Assembly: GCA_900322105.1 (NCBI GenBank)
Contig: ONYV01000051.1
Span: 1-7,520 of the forward strand
Reading direction: 5' to 3'
From: an uncultured Eubacteriales bacterium
GTDB taxonomy: Bacteria > Bacillota > Clostridia > Oscillospirales > Acutalibacteraceae
Length of the DNA stretch: 7,520 nucleotides
Of this stretch, positions 1 to 6,443 are shown piece after piece. Position 1 is the stretch's first letter. The number at the start of each line of letters is the position of its first letter. A model generated the notes under the pieces. It was given only the letters and a program-made list of their open reading frames with translations. It had not been told where the DNA came from and made no database searches. Position numbers and translations under genes: made by a program.

Positions 1-1215
1 GGTCTGACCAACATCTGCAACGTACACGGCTTTATGATGGCGGACGGTGTTCGTGTGCCGGATGAAGGAAAGCTGACGTATCGGGGCATTGATGTGCGTG
101 ATATCGTAAAGGCGTGTGTGGACGAAAATCGTTTCGGTTATGAGGAGACAGCATGGCTGCTGCTGTTCGGTTCACTTCCGACGGAATCGCAGCTGGAGAC
201 GTTCAAAAATACGCTCGGAGAACTCAGGGATCTGCCGGACGGCTTTGTAGAGGACATGATCATGAAATCGCCCTCTAAGGATATCATGAATAAGATGGGA
301 CGTTCGGTGCTGGCGCTGTATTCGTTTGACGACGATCCCGACGGTACATCGCTGGAAAATGTCATGCGGCAGTCTATTCAGCTCATCGCATCCCTTCCGA
401 CCATCATGACCTCCGCTTATCAGGTGAAAAGACGCGCATTCGACAAAGAAAGTATGTTTTTCCACCCGACGGATGTCACACTTTCGGCGGCGCAGTCCAT
501 TCTCCGCGCGCTGCGTCCCGACAGGAGCTTTACCGATACGGAAGCAAAGCTGCTGGATCTGTGCATGATCCTTCACGCAGAACACGGCGGCGGCAACAAC
601 TCTACCTTTGCGGCAAGGGTGCTTTCATCTTCGGGTACGGATACATACGCTACCCTTTCGGCGGCGATCGGTTCTCTGAAAGGTCCCCGTCACGGCGGCG
701 CAAATCTTCGTGTCCGCAAGATGATGGAAGAACTGAAAGAAGAAGTGCAGGACTGGAAGGACGAGGAAGAAATATACCGTTATCTTGCATCGATCGTGAA
801 AAAAGAGAAAAACGACCGTTCAGGGCTGATCTATGGTTTTGGTCATGCCGTTTATACCTTGTCTGATCCGCGCGCCTGCATTTTGAGGCAGACGGCTGAA
901 AAATTGGCGGAAGAAAAGAATATGACAGACGAATATGCGCTGTATAAGACCGTTGAAAAGCTGACGCCGCTGGTAATGGCGGAGGTGAAGGGCAGCAGCA
1001 AGGTGATCTGCGCAAATGTCGATTTTTATTCCGGCTTTGTCTATGATATGCTGGGAATCCCCGGAGATCTGTTCACGCCGATGTTTGCTGTTTCAAGGAT
1101 CGCAGGCTGGTGTGCGCACCGTATCGAAGAAATCACCTACGGCGGAAGGATCATCCGTCCTGCTTACCGCGCAATGGTACGCGGCAAGCACTATACACCG
1201 ATCGCAGAGAGATAA
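1..1215 (+). CDS. gltA: Citrate synthase (Si-type, clostridial form), 5' end missing
   Basis: This is the C-terminal 404 codons of a citrate synthase, which condenses oxaloacetate and acetyl-CoA to citrate in the cytoplasm. The frame is open from base 1 (GLTNICNVHGF...), so the gene begins upstream; the ATG at 34 is internal. By comparison with the family roughly 50 N-terminal residues are missing. The catalytic triad is visible: His at 691-693 in GPRHGGAN (E. coli His264), His at 844-846 in GFGHAVY (His305) and Asp at 1021-1023 in VDFYSG (Asp362). The LHAEHGG segment at 571-591 and the DPRA motif after GFGHAVY also fit. Ala follows the second His where E. coli has Arg; I believe this is usual in clostridial members. 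A 2-methylcitrate synthase activity cannot be excluded from sequence. In an anaerobe its likely role is the oxidative branch towards 2-oxoglutarate and glutamate. The next gene follows after 18 bases. Confidence 0.95.
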   Translation, partial: GLTNICNVHGFMMADGVRVPDEGKLTYRGIDVRDIVKACVDENRFGYEETAWLLLFGSLPTESQLETFKNTLGELRDLPDGFVEDMIMKSPSKDIMNKMGRSVLALYSFDDDPDGTSLENVMRQSIQLIASLPTIMTSAYQVKRRAFDKESMFFHPTDVTLSAAQSILRALRPDRSFTDTEAKLLDLCMILHAEHGGGNNSTFAARVLSSSGTDTYATLSAAIGSLKGPRHGGANLRVRKMMEELKEEVQDWKDEEEIYRYLASIVKKEKNDRSGLIYGFGHAVYTLSDPRACILRQTAEKLAEEKNMTDEYALYKTVEKLTPLVMAEVKGSSKVICANVDFYSGFVYDMLGIPGDLFTPMFAVSRIAGWCAHRIEEITYGGRIIRPAYRAMVRGKHYTPIAER

Positions 1216-1233
1216 AAAAGGAGAGAATGCGTT

Positions 1234-2475
1234 ATGAAACTAAAAAAATTGCTGATCCCTGCCGTCATTTTATTTTTGATCGGCGGCACAGTCAAGATCT
1301 GTGATACGCTGTTCAACGTCAACGGCGACGGCTTCATTCTCAGCTCACAGGCTTGTAACCTGACGCTGACGGCGTCTTTCCTGCTGCTTTACATCCTCGC
1401 CTTTGCGTTGAGTGTGGCAGACAGGAAAAAAACATTTCTTGCCGTTCCGACAAAAAGCGTTCCCTGCGGTATCTTCGGATTTATCGCATCCGTTGCGCTG
1501 ATCGGCAGCGGCGTTGTGCGTCTGATCGCAGGCGGCAACAACCTTGCAGAAAGCATTATGGCGATCATTGCAGGTTTCCTGCTCTTATATGAAGCGTGCA
1601 TTTCTCTGACAGGCTCGAACGGCATGAAAAAAATGCCCGTGGCGGCGCTGATCCTTCCTGTCTGGTGCTGCGTCCGCTTTGTCGGGCTGTTCATCGACTA
1701 TTCTCAGAAATCGCTGAAAGCAACGGAGCTTTTTGATATCGTTGCCATCGGTTTTCTGATCATGTTCCTGTTCTACCAGTCCATGTTCTTAGCAGGCATC
1801 AACAACCGTCTTGCGGTACGTAAAACAGTGGTCTACGGCAGCGTTTATATTATGCTCGGACTCATTGTCAACTGCGATCTTATCATCAAAATGCTCATCG
1901 GCAAGCAGCCGATCCCTAACGTCGATTCACAGATCGTTGAGCCGTCTGTTTTGAATATCATCACCATCGCAGGAGATATTGCGCTGTGCTGCTATGCGTT
2001 CTTCCTGATCCGCTCCATGCTGAAAAATGCGGATGAGCATCTCACCATGCCTGACGAGGAGCTGAACGATGATATCATCGTCAACGAAGACGCCGTACTC
2101 AAGGTAGAAGAAGAAGTTTCTGCGATGAATGCGCAGGAATACAACATTTTAGATATCAATATGGCGGAAACAACTGCCGAACCGTATCAGGCGGAATATG
2201 AGAGTTCCGCAAAGCCGCCTGTTGTCAGAAAAATGCCTCCTGAGCTGAAGAAAACGATGGCGGACAGGATCAAAAACGCCGTAAGGAAAAAAACCGAGCC
2301 GACCGATACACCTGAACAGGCAGAGCAGCCTGAGCCAAAGGCGGAGAAAACGGCTGCGGTAAATGTCGATCCCGAACAGGAGCTGCCGAAGGTCGCAGAG
2401 CCTGCAAAACCCGTGAATCCGGACGACAAAGGCGCATATGACGAGTTGTTCAAGATGTTGGACGAGATAAAATAA
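1234..2475 (+). CDS. Unrecognised polytopic membrane protein with charged cytoplasmic tail
   Basis: I do not recognise this 413-residue protein. Residues 1-265 hold about eight hydrophobic segments (approximately 6-20, 42-62, 78-99, 104-125, 134-154, 166-188, 198-222 and 238-262), so it is an integral membrane protein. Residues 265-413 form a hydrophilic tail rich in Glu, Pro, Ala and Lys (for example TPEQAEQPEPKAEK at about 359-372). The tail has one basic helical patch (ELKKTMADRIKNAVRKK, about 337-353) and ends in a short amphipathic element, AYDELFKMLDEIK. No catalytic motif is visible. The ATG is supported by AAGGAGAG at 1218-1225, eight bases upstream. It lies 18 bases after citrate synthase and 31 bases before ychF, with no terminator between, so it is probably co-transcribed with both. 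The tail's end could be a partner-binding motif, but that is only inference. Confidence 0.85.
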   Translation: MKLKKLLIPAVILFLIGGTVKICDTLFNVNGDGFILSSQACNLTLTASFLLLYILAFALSVADRKKTFLAVPTKSVPCGIFGFIASVALIGSGVVRLIAGGNNLAESIMAIIAGFLLLYEACISLTGSNGMKKMPVAALILPVWCCVRFVGLFIDYSQKSLKATELFDIVAIGFLIMFLFYQSMFLAGINNRLAVRKTVVYGSVYIMLGLIVNCDLIIKMLIGKQPIPNVDSQIVEPSVLNIITIAGDIALCCYAFFLIRSMLKNADEHLTMPDEELNDDIIVNEDAVLKVEEEVSAMNAQEYNILDINMAETTAEPYQAEYESSAKPPVVRKMPPELKKTMADRIKNAVRKKTEPTDTPEQAEQPEPKAEKTAAVNVDPEQELPKVAEPAKPVNPDDKGAYDELFKMLDEIK

Positions 2476-2506
2476 GAGCAGGATACAGAAGGGAGTAACT
2501 TTCAGA

Positions 2507-3604
2507 ATGAAATTAGGAATTGTCGGATTGCCGAATGTCGGAAAAAGCACGCTGTTCAATGCGATCACCAACGCAGGCGCGCAGAGTGCGAACTATCCGT
2601 TTTGTACGATCGAGCCGAATGTCGGCGTAGTAGCAGTGCCGGACAAACGTCTGGACAAGTTAGCAGAGATGTATGAACCCGAGAAATATACGCCTGCGAC
2701 CATCGAGTTTGTGGATATTGCAGGATTGGTCAAGGGCGCATCCAAGGGCGAAGGCTTGGGAAACAAGTTCCTTTCCAACATCAGGGAAGTAGATGCGATC
2801 GTTCATGTGGTGCGGTGCTTTGAAAATGATGATATCGTTCACGTTGAGGGCAGCATTGACCCGAAGCGTGATATCGAGACCATCAATTATGAGCTGATCT
2901 TGTCTGATATCGAGATACTGGACAGAAGGATTGACAAAACGACAAAACTGCTGAAAGGCGACAAGAAATATCAGACAGAACTGGAATTTTTCAAACGTGT
3001 AAAAGAGACCCTGAACGAAGGCAAAGCGGCGCGTTCTGTTGAATGCACACCCGAAGAAGCCGAACTGCTTTCTACGGTTTCTTTGCTGACAAACAAACCG
3101 ATCATATATGCGGCAAATCTCAGCGATACGGATTTTCAGGACGGCAGCGCAGACGCTAACCCGTATTTTGCCGCCGTCAAGGAGATCGCAGCGAGTGAAC
3201 ACGCAGGCGTTTTGCCGATCTGTGCGGAATTAGAGGCGGAAATGGCAGGGATGGAGCCTGAAGAAAAAGAACTGTTCCTGTCGGAAATGGGACTTTCACA
3301 GTCCGGTCTGGACAGACTCATCAAGGCGTGCTACGATCTGTTGGGGCTGATCTCCTTTCTGACAGCCGGCAAGCCCGAAGTTCGTGCATGGACGATCACC
3401 AAAGGCACAAAAGCGCCTCAGGCAGCAGGCAAGATCCACACAGACTTTGAGCGTGGCTTCATCCGTGCGGAAGTCGTTGCCTTTGACGATCTCATGGCGT
3501 GCGGTTCTATGGCAGCCGCCAAAGAAAAAGGCTTAGTCCGTTCGGAAGGAAAAGATTACGTCATGAAAGACGGCGACATTGTCCTTTTCCGCTTCAATGT
3601 TTGA
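2507..3604 (+). CDS. ychF: Redox-regulated ATPase YchF (Obg-family)
   Basis: A complete 365-residue YchF/OLA1 protein, the normal length for the family. The N-terminal P-loop GLPNVGKST (residues 7-15) and the G3 motif DIAGL (70-74) are clear, followed by the family-typical GLGNKFL and the helical insertion at about 125-170. The G4 position reads NLSD (204-207) instead of NKxD. This loss of the guanine-specificity Lys is the known reason why YchF prefers ATP. A C-terminal TGS domain spans about 282-365 and contains the conserved HTDFERGFIRAEVV segment. The family binds ribosomes and is linked to stress and translation control. The start is set by AAGGGAG at 2489-2495, 11 bases before the ATG. 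It is the last gene of the plus-strand run and ends just before a hairpin cluster and a terminator. The identification is secure. Confidence 0.98.
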   Translation: MKLGIVGLPNVGKSTLFNAITNAGAQSANYPFCTIEPNVGVVAVPDKRLDKLAEMYEPEKYTPATIEFVDIAGLVKGASKGEGLGNKFLSNIREVDAIVHVVRCFENDDIVHVEGSIDPKRDIETINYELILSDIEILDRRIDKTTKLLKGDKKYQTELEFFKRVKETLNEGKAARSVECTPEEAELLSTVSLLTNKPIIYAANLSDTDFQDGSADANPYFAAVKEIAASEHAGVLPICAELEAEMAGMEPEEKELFLSEMGLSQSGLDRLIKACYDLLGLISFLTAGKPEVRAWTITKGTKAPQAAGKIHTDFERGFIRAEVVAFDDLMACGSMAAAKEKGLVRSEGKDYVMKDGDIVLFRFNV

Positions 3605-3606
3605 TC

Positions 3607-3670
3607 GGGGCTTTGCCCCTTGACCCTATCGGGACTTTGCCCCGAACCCCGGCAGGGGATGATCCCCTGC
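3607..3670. repeat. Cluster of three GC-rich hairpins after ychF
   Basis: Three tandem palindromes begin three bases after the ychF stop. Hairpin 1 is GGGGC-TTT-GCCCC at 3607-3619. Hairpin 2 pairs TCGGG (3629-3633) with CCCGA (3641-3645), plus a C-G pair closing a TTT loop after one A/C mismatch. Hairpin 3 pairs GCAGGGGA (3652-3659) with TCCCCTGC (3663-3670) around a three-base loop. The first two share the core CTTTGCCCC, and the linkers contain runs of C (GACCC, GAACCCC). There is no T-tract, so it is not a classical terminator. The form resembles the dispersed REP/BIME-like intergenic elements of many gut Firmicutes; that it is a genome-wide family is my inference. It may protect the ychF mRNA 3' end or reinforce termination. 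Confidence 0.6.
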
Positions 3671-3687
3671 ACCTGCGAATTGAGATG

Positions 3688-3733
3688 AAAAAAACCTGTA
3701 TGCGTTTCGTTTAGAGAAGCATACAGGTTTTTT
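3688..3733. terminator. Bidirectional rho-independent terminator
   Basis: CCTGTATGC (3695-3703) pairs perfectly with GCATACAGG (3719-3727) across a 15-base loop. The stem is flanked by seven A's on the left (3688-3694) and six T's on the right (3728-3733), so A-T pairs extend it to 15 bp. Because both flanks carry tracts, it can terminate ychF transcription from the left and the minus-strand signal peptidase (stop at 3806) from the right. Its position between two convergent genes fits that role. Confidence 0.92.
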
Positions 3734-3805
3734 GATTTTGAGTTTAGATTGAGTGATGTCCTTTGATCGGAGCAGAAAATAGATTTGTTCGTGATAAGAA
3801 AGGGC

Positions 3806-4549
3806 TTACTTCTGTGGTTCTGTATGTGCGGGATCGGTGGGGAGTTCTTCGGTTGGGTTTGCGTTATTCTCGGTCGGAGGTGCGGCTGCTGTGTCAGGAT
3901 CGCCACCCGTATCGGCAGTTTCTGCTGACAGCGTCTGACGTTTTTTTCTGCGGCGTGAAATGATCTTGCCGATGATGTCAGAGATCAGCGCCAGTACAAA
4001 CAGCGCTCCCAGCACCATAAACACCTTGTTTCGGTTGCTTTCAACGGTAATCCATCTGAAAAACTCGCCGCCAAAGGGCAGCGCAAAGACGACTTTTCCC
4101 AGTACATTATCCCATAAGACGGGTTCGGAGTCGTTGGTCAGGTTAGCGTCACCTTTGGTGGTAAAGGTGCGGTTGACGGGATCGGATGATACGACTCTGT
4201 GCGTGACACAGGCGGTCTCACTCACTGCAAAAGTGATAACATCTCCCTGCACGATCGTGGAAGGGTCGTCTGCATGGATAAAGACAAGAGAATTGACAGG
4301 ATAGGACGGCGACATACTGCCCGTCAGAACCGTGTAGGTCTCGATATGCATTGCTTTGAGCGCAAAAAGCGCTATGGCGATCAGGATAAAAAATGTCAGA
4401 AGAAAAGTGACGATAAAATTGCCGATCAAGGAGTAAAAAGGCAGATCTTCGTCCTTTTCTTTGCGGCGCTTTGTTTTTTTTGTGTTTTTTTCGTCAGCAG
4501 GAAGAATCTCTTCACTTTCTGCTTTCATTTCGGGGTCGTTTTGTCGCAA
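3806..4549 (-). CDS. sipW: SipW-type signal peptidase I (paralogue 1)
   Basis: A membrane signal peptidase of the archaeal/ER (SipW) type, which cleaves signal sequences on the outer face of the membrane. With the TTG start it has 247 residues. It has a charged cytoplasmic N-terminus, a membrane helix at about 43-64, the catalytic Ser78 in TGSMSPSYPV, His117 in VTHRVV in place of the Lys of ordinary bacterial enzymes, and Asp134 in TKGDANLTND. A second helix (about 176-195) precedes a basic RRRKKR stop-transfer and a Pro/Thr/Glu-rich tail. The frame extends upstream to an ATG at 4603, but that ATG has no ribosome binding site. The TTG at 4549 lies eight bases after AGAGG and resembles the start of the paralogue at 4898. 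It is transcribed away from the TasA-like cluster, towards the shared terminator. Its own substrates are unknown; the neighbouring secreted proteins are candidates. Confidence 0.92.
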   Translation of the reverse strand: MRQNDPEMKAESEEILPADEKNTKKTKRRKEKDEDLPFYSLIGNFIVTFLLTFFILIAIALFALKAMHIETYTVLTGSMSPSYPVNSLVFIHADDPSTIVQGDVITFAVSETACVTHRVVSSDPVNRTFTTKGDANLTNDSEPVLWDNVLGKVVFALPFGGEFFRWITVESNRNKVFMVLGALFVLALISDIIGKIISRRRKKRQTLSAETADTGGDPDTAAAPPTENNANPTEELPTDPAHTEPQK

Positions 4550-4554
4550 AATAT

Positions 4555-4562
4555 TCACCTCT
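4555..4562 (-). promoter_or_regulatory. Ribosome binding site that decides the TTG start of minus-strand sipW
   Basis: On the minus strand this reads AGAGGTGA, a good Shine-Dalgarno match, with AGAGG eight bases before the TTG at 4549-4547. It lies downstream of the in-frame ATG at 4603 and so argues against that ATG. The next ATG (4528) has no such sequence in front of it. Confidence 0.7.
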
Positions 4563-4593
4563 GCATTGCTTTTTTTGATATTAATTTTGTAAC

Positions 4594-4622
4594 ATTGTAA
4601 CATAAATTTGTATTTTTGTCAC
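4594..4622 (-). promoter_or_regulatory. Predicted sigma-A promoter for minus-strand sipW
   Basis: Read on the minus strand there is GTGACA (-35, 4622-4617), a 17-base spacer and TACAAT (-10, 4599-4594). Each hexamer has one mismatch to consensus. The leader would be about 40 bases to the TTG at 4549. If transcription starts here, the in-frame ATG at 4603 lies upstream of the transcript, which supports the TTG start. The -35 box lies inside repeat copy A (4616-4649). Confidence 0.6.
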
Positions 4623-4649
4623 TAAATGATTTTTGTGAGAGATAATTTG
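4616..4649. repeat. Direct repeat, copy A (operator-like dyad)
   Basis: TTGTCACTAAA at 4616-4626 is followed by TGTGAGAGATAATTTG at 4634-4649. Copy B at 4819-4848 has the same 11 bases exactly and matches 13 of the last 16. The spacer between the two blocks is 7 bases here and 3 in copy B. Within copy A, TCACTAAA (4619-4626) and TTTTGTGA (4631-4638) form an imperfect dyad. The element covers the -35 box of the minus-strand promoter, so it may be a regulator site; no regulator is encoded in the window. Confidence 0.5.
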
Positions 4650-4761
4650 TTTGGTTACTTTAGTACTGTTATAGCGGAACTTATAGGTATTTTAGAGGTA
4701 TCAATATGCAAAATAAACAAATTTATTGTCGACATAAGGGATATTTTATGATATTATTACC

Positions 4762-4790
4762 TTGAAAAAGATTAAGTAATGTGATATAAA
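4762..4790 (+). promoter_or_regulatory. Predicted sigma-A promoter for the plus-strand sipW operon
   Basis: TTGAAA at 4762-4767 and TATAAA at 4785-4790 are separated by exactly 17 bases; each hexamer has one mismatch to consensus. Transcription would start near 4797, giving a leader of about 100 bases before the TTG at 4898. That leader contains repeat copy B and the inverted repeat at 4822-4872. No comparably good promoter is seen in the later gaps of the cluster, so this one probably drives all four genes. Confidence 0.65.
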
Positions 4791-4818
4791 TAATATGTAT
4801 CTGTTCAAAAGAATAAAA

Positions 4819-4848
4819 TTGTCACTAAAATCTGTGAGCGATGATCTG
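4819..4848. repeat. Direct repeat, copy B, in the sipW leader
   Basis: TTGTCACTAAA at 4819-4829 repeats copy A exactly, and TGTGAGCGATGATCTG at 4833-4848 matches it at 13 of 16 positions. It lies downstream of the predicted plus-strand start site, where a bound protein would act as a roadblock or the RNA could act as a leader element. Both copies point the same way although the two genes diverge. Confidence 0.5.
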
Positions 4849-4872
4849 CGGCCATATTTGGAATTTTAGTGA
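4822..4872 (+). promoter_or_regulatory. Long-range inverted repeat in the sipW 5' leader
   Basis: TCACTAAAAT (4822-4831) and ATTTTAGTGA (4863-4872) are perfectly complementary over 10 bp, with a 31-base loop. Three further pairs form after a two-base bulge (4817-4819 with 4873-4875). In RNA this stem ends a few bases before the Shine-Dalgarno AGAAGGA (4881-4887), so it could affect translation of the TTG-started gene. There is no T-tract, so it is not a terminator. As DNA it could equally be a binding site. No known riboswitch class is recognised. Confidence 0.4.
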
Positions 4873-4897
4873 ATTGATATAGAAGGAATGTGAATTT

Positions 4898-5686
4898 TTG
4901 AGGAAACAAATATCTTTTGAAAACGACAAACGATCTGTCATTGCGGAAAGTGCGCCAACGGATGTGAATGCAGATGCCAATCTGCCGGACGCTTCTGTGA
5001 CGAATACGGATGAAACGGCGGTTTCCGATGCGCCTGCGCCTGTGCAGGCTTCGTCAGATGAGCCTGTTACGAAAAAAAAGATGGCGTCCACCTTTATTTT
5101 TGCGTTCGTGCTGACGGTCTTTCTGATGCTCGGCGCAGCTTTTCTGATATTGAATGCGGTAGGATTTAGCTTGCTGAATGTTGAAACAGGCAGCATGGAA
5201 CCGAATCTGCCCGTAGGGTCGCTGATCTTTGTCAAGTCTGTGCCGCCCGAAGAAATCAAGTCGGGCGATGTCATCACGTTTGCACTGAATGAAGACGGGT
5301 TGCTTGCGACCCATCGTGTGAAATTTGTGAGATCAAATTCAAAAACATTCATCACACGAGGCGATGCCAATAATACCGACGATCCGCCTGTTTCATGGGA
5401 TCAGTTAGTAGGTAAGGTCATCACCCATGTGCCGGGGATCGGTTTTGCTTTTCAGTTTATGACTTCACCGGATAACCGTGTGGTGATCATCATCATTCTG
5501 GCGGTGATGGTGGTGCTGGCGTTTTCGTGGGATTTTATTATGACCCGTGTTTTCAAAAGAAAGAAAAAACAAGCAGAAGTGCCGTCCGATCCTGATGGTG
5601 CGGTATCGGAAACGCAGACTGCGCCGCTCAAGGCAGAGGCGGAGGACGATGTTATCACAAAAGACGCTGCGCCGCCGCAGGAGTAA
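4898..5686 (+). CDS. sipW: SipW-type signal peptidase I (paralogue 2), head of the TasA-like operon
   Basis: A 262-residue His-type (SipW/ER-like) signal peptidase I. A long acidic, Ala/Asp/Thr-rich cytoplasmic N-terminus (1-58) leads into a membrane helix at about 63-87. The catalytic Ser99 follows in VETGSMEPNLPVGSLIF, then His139 in ATHRV and Asp156 in TRGDANNTDD. A second helix (about 194-213) is followed by a KRKKK stop-transfer and an acidic tail. The core is clearly paralogous to the minus-strand enzyme (shared GDVITFA, THRV, GDAN and LVGKV/VLGKV blocks). The start is TTG behind AGAAGGA at 4881-4887; no upstream in-frame ATG suits better. It heads a probable operon with two TasA-like proteins and a small sortase substrate. 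In Bacillus, SipW processes TasA and TapA, so processing of these neighbours is the natural inference. Confidence 0.94.
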   Translation: MRKQISFENDKRSVIAESAPTDVNADANLPDASVTNTDETAVSDAPAPVQASSDEPVTKKKMASTFIFAFVLTVFLMLGAAFLILNAVGFSLLNVETGSMEPNLPVGSLIFVKSVPPEEIKSGDVITFALNEDGLLATHRVKFVRSNSKTFITRGDANNTDDPPVSWDQLVGKVITHVPGIGFAFQFMTSPDNRVVIIIILAVMVVLAFSWDFIMTRVFKRKKKQAEVPSDPDGAVSETQTAPLKAEAEDDVITKDAAPPQE

Positions 5687-5709
5687 GATAACGTATTGCT
5701 TTATGATGG

Positions 5710-5739
5710 TAATCAATGCCCGACACCGGGCGTTAATTA
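5710..5739 (+). promoter_or_regulatory. Intercistronic stem-loop between sipW and the first TasA-like gene
   Basis: AATGCCCG (5715-5722) pairs with CGGGCGTT (5727-5734) around the loop ACAC, with one G-T pair. Four more pairs (TAAT at 5710-5713 with ATTA at 5736-5739) extend it past a C/A mismatch. The stem is not directly followed by a T-run; the nearest T's are at 5752-5757. It is therefore a poor terminator and more likely an mRNA processing or stabilising element, or a partial attenuator, placed just before the strong ribosome binding site of the subunit gene. Confidence 0.5.
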
Positions 5740-5771
5740 AATAGAAAAACATTTTTTAGGAGGAAACAAAA

Positions 5772-6443
5772 ATGAAGAAACTCAAGTATGTATTACTCGG
5801 AGCGCTGATCAGTGCAGTGGTATCTACCTGCATTGCCATCCCCACACTGTCATGGCTTTCTGCCAAGAGTGACGAAGTGACCAACTACTTCGCAGGCGGC
5901 AAGATCAGCGTCAGCATGGACGAAGCCAAGGTAGACGGCGACGGCAAGGCGATCAAAGGCGAAAATGCTGTCAGAGTGCAGAACAATACCTACAAGTTCG
6001 TTGCAGGTACCACTGTTGACAAGGATCCTACCGCAACCGTTAAGAAAGGCAGTATCCCTGCTTATGTTTTCGTGGTTGTCGAAAACGATTATCCCGACGT
6101 GTTTACATACACCGTTCCTGCGCAGTGGAAAGTGGCAGGCGAAGTAAAAGATACAAACGGCAAGGTAACAAAGACACTGTATGCTTATTACAAGGTCGTC
6201 AATGCAGAGGCTGCTGACGTGAAGTTAGAGCCTATGTTCACAACGGTTACTGTCAGCAAGGATCTGACAAGCGAGCAGTTGGAGAAAATGGACAAAGTCA
6301 CTGCTGACGGTGAGCAGGTCATCAAGAGCCAGACCTTTGCCATCCAGTCACAGGTCATCGAGGTTAATGAGGCTGTCAAGCAGGCAGGAGCGCAGTTTGG
6401 CTTTGATGAAGATGAGCTGAAAGTGGTTACCATTCAGCCCTGA
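5772..6443 (+). CDS. TasA/camelysin-like secreted protein (subunit 1)
   Basis: A 223-residue secreted protein of the TasA/camelysin (CalY) type. Its N-terminus MKKLKYVLLGALISAVVST is a Lys-started hydrophobic signal. It passes through SWLSAKSDEVTNYFAGGKIS (28-46), the SipW-substrate pattern of Ser/Asp, N-x-F and a Gly before the first beta strand. The mature part is strand-rich and polar. It carries the block KDPTATVKKGSIPAYVFVVV (84-103) and YYKVV (139-143), both shared with the protein starting at 6945, so the two are paralogues. TasA-type proteins form extracellular fibres or surface layers. No sortase motif is present at its C-terminus. The start is decided by a perfect AGGAGG at 5758-5763, eight bases before the ATG, suggesting high expression. 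It lies 85 bases after the signal peptidase, behind a stem-loop. Assignment to the superfamily is good; fibre formation is inferred. Confidence 0.82.
   Translation: MKKLKYVLLGALISAVVSTCIAIPTLSWLSAKSDEVTNYFAGGKISVSMDEAKVDGDGKAIKGENAVRVQNNTYKFVAGTTVDKDPTATVKKGSIPAYVFVVVENDYPDVFTYTVPAQWKVAGEVKDTNGKVTKTLYAYYKVVNAEAADVKLEPMFTTVTVSKDLTSEQLEKMDKVTADGEQVIKSQTFAIQSQVIEVNEAVKQAGAQFGFDEDELKVVTIQP

Larger units (their letters stand above)
4563..4897. other. AT-rich divergent control region between two signal peptidase genes
   Basis: This stretch of about 335 bases holds no convincing gene and is visibly richer in A and T than the flanking coding sequence. It contains a promoter for each direction, two copies of an imperfect direct repeat, and a long-range inverted repeat in the plus-strand leader (each listed separately). 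The rest is unremarkable AT-rich sequence. A 19-codon reading frame at 4706-4765 has a plausible ribosome binding site but no other support. Confidence 0.7.

Noticed and set aside
3499..3714. Plus-strand frame of 71 codons over the end of ychF and the hairpin cluster
   Set aside because: It overlaps ychF in another frame, and its unique part only translates the GC-rich hairpins and the terminator.
3763..4600. Plus-strand frames opposite the minus-strand signal peptidase (66, 114 and 133 codons)
   Set aside because: They are antisense to a gene with clear catalytic motifs, have no recognisable product and no good start sites.
4550..4603. N-terminal extension of the minus-strand signal peptidase to the ATG at 4603
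   Set aside because: No ribosome binding site precedes that ATG, and it lies upstream of the predicted transcript start. The TTG at 4549 has a good site and matches the paralogue's start.
5772..5840. Lipobox reading of VSTC at residues 17-20 of subunit 1
   Set aside because: Thr at -1 is unsuitable for lipoprotein processing, and the following SWLSAKSDEVTNYF fits a SipW-type signal better.
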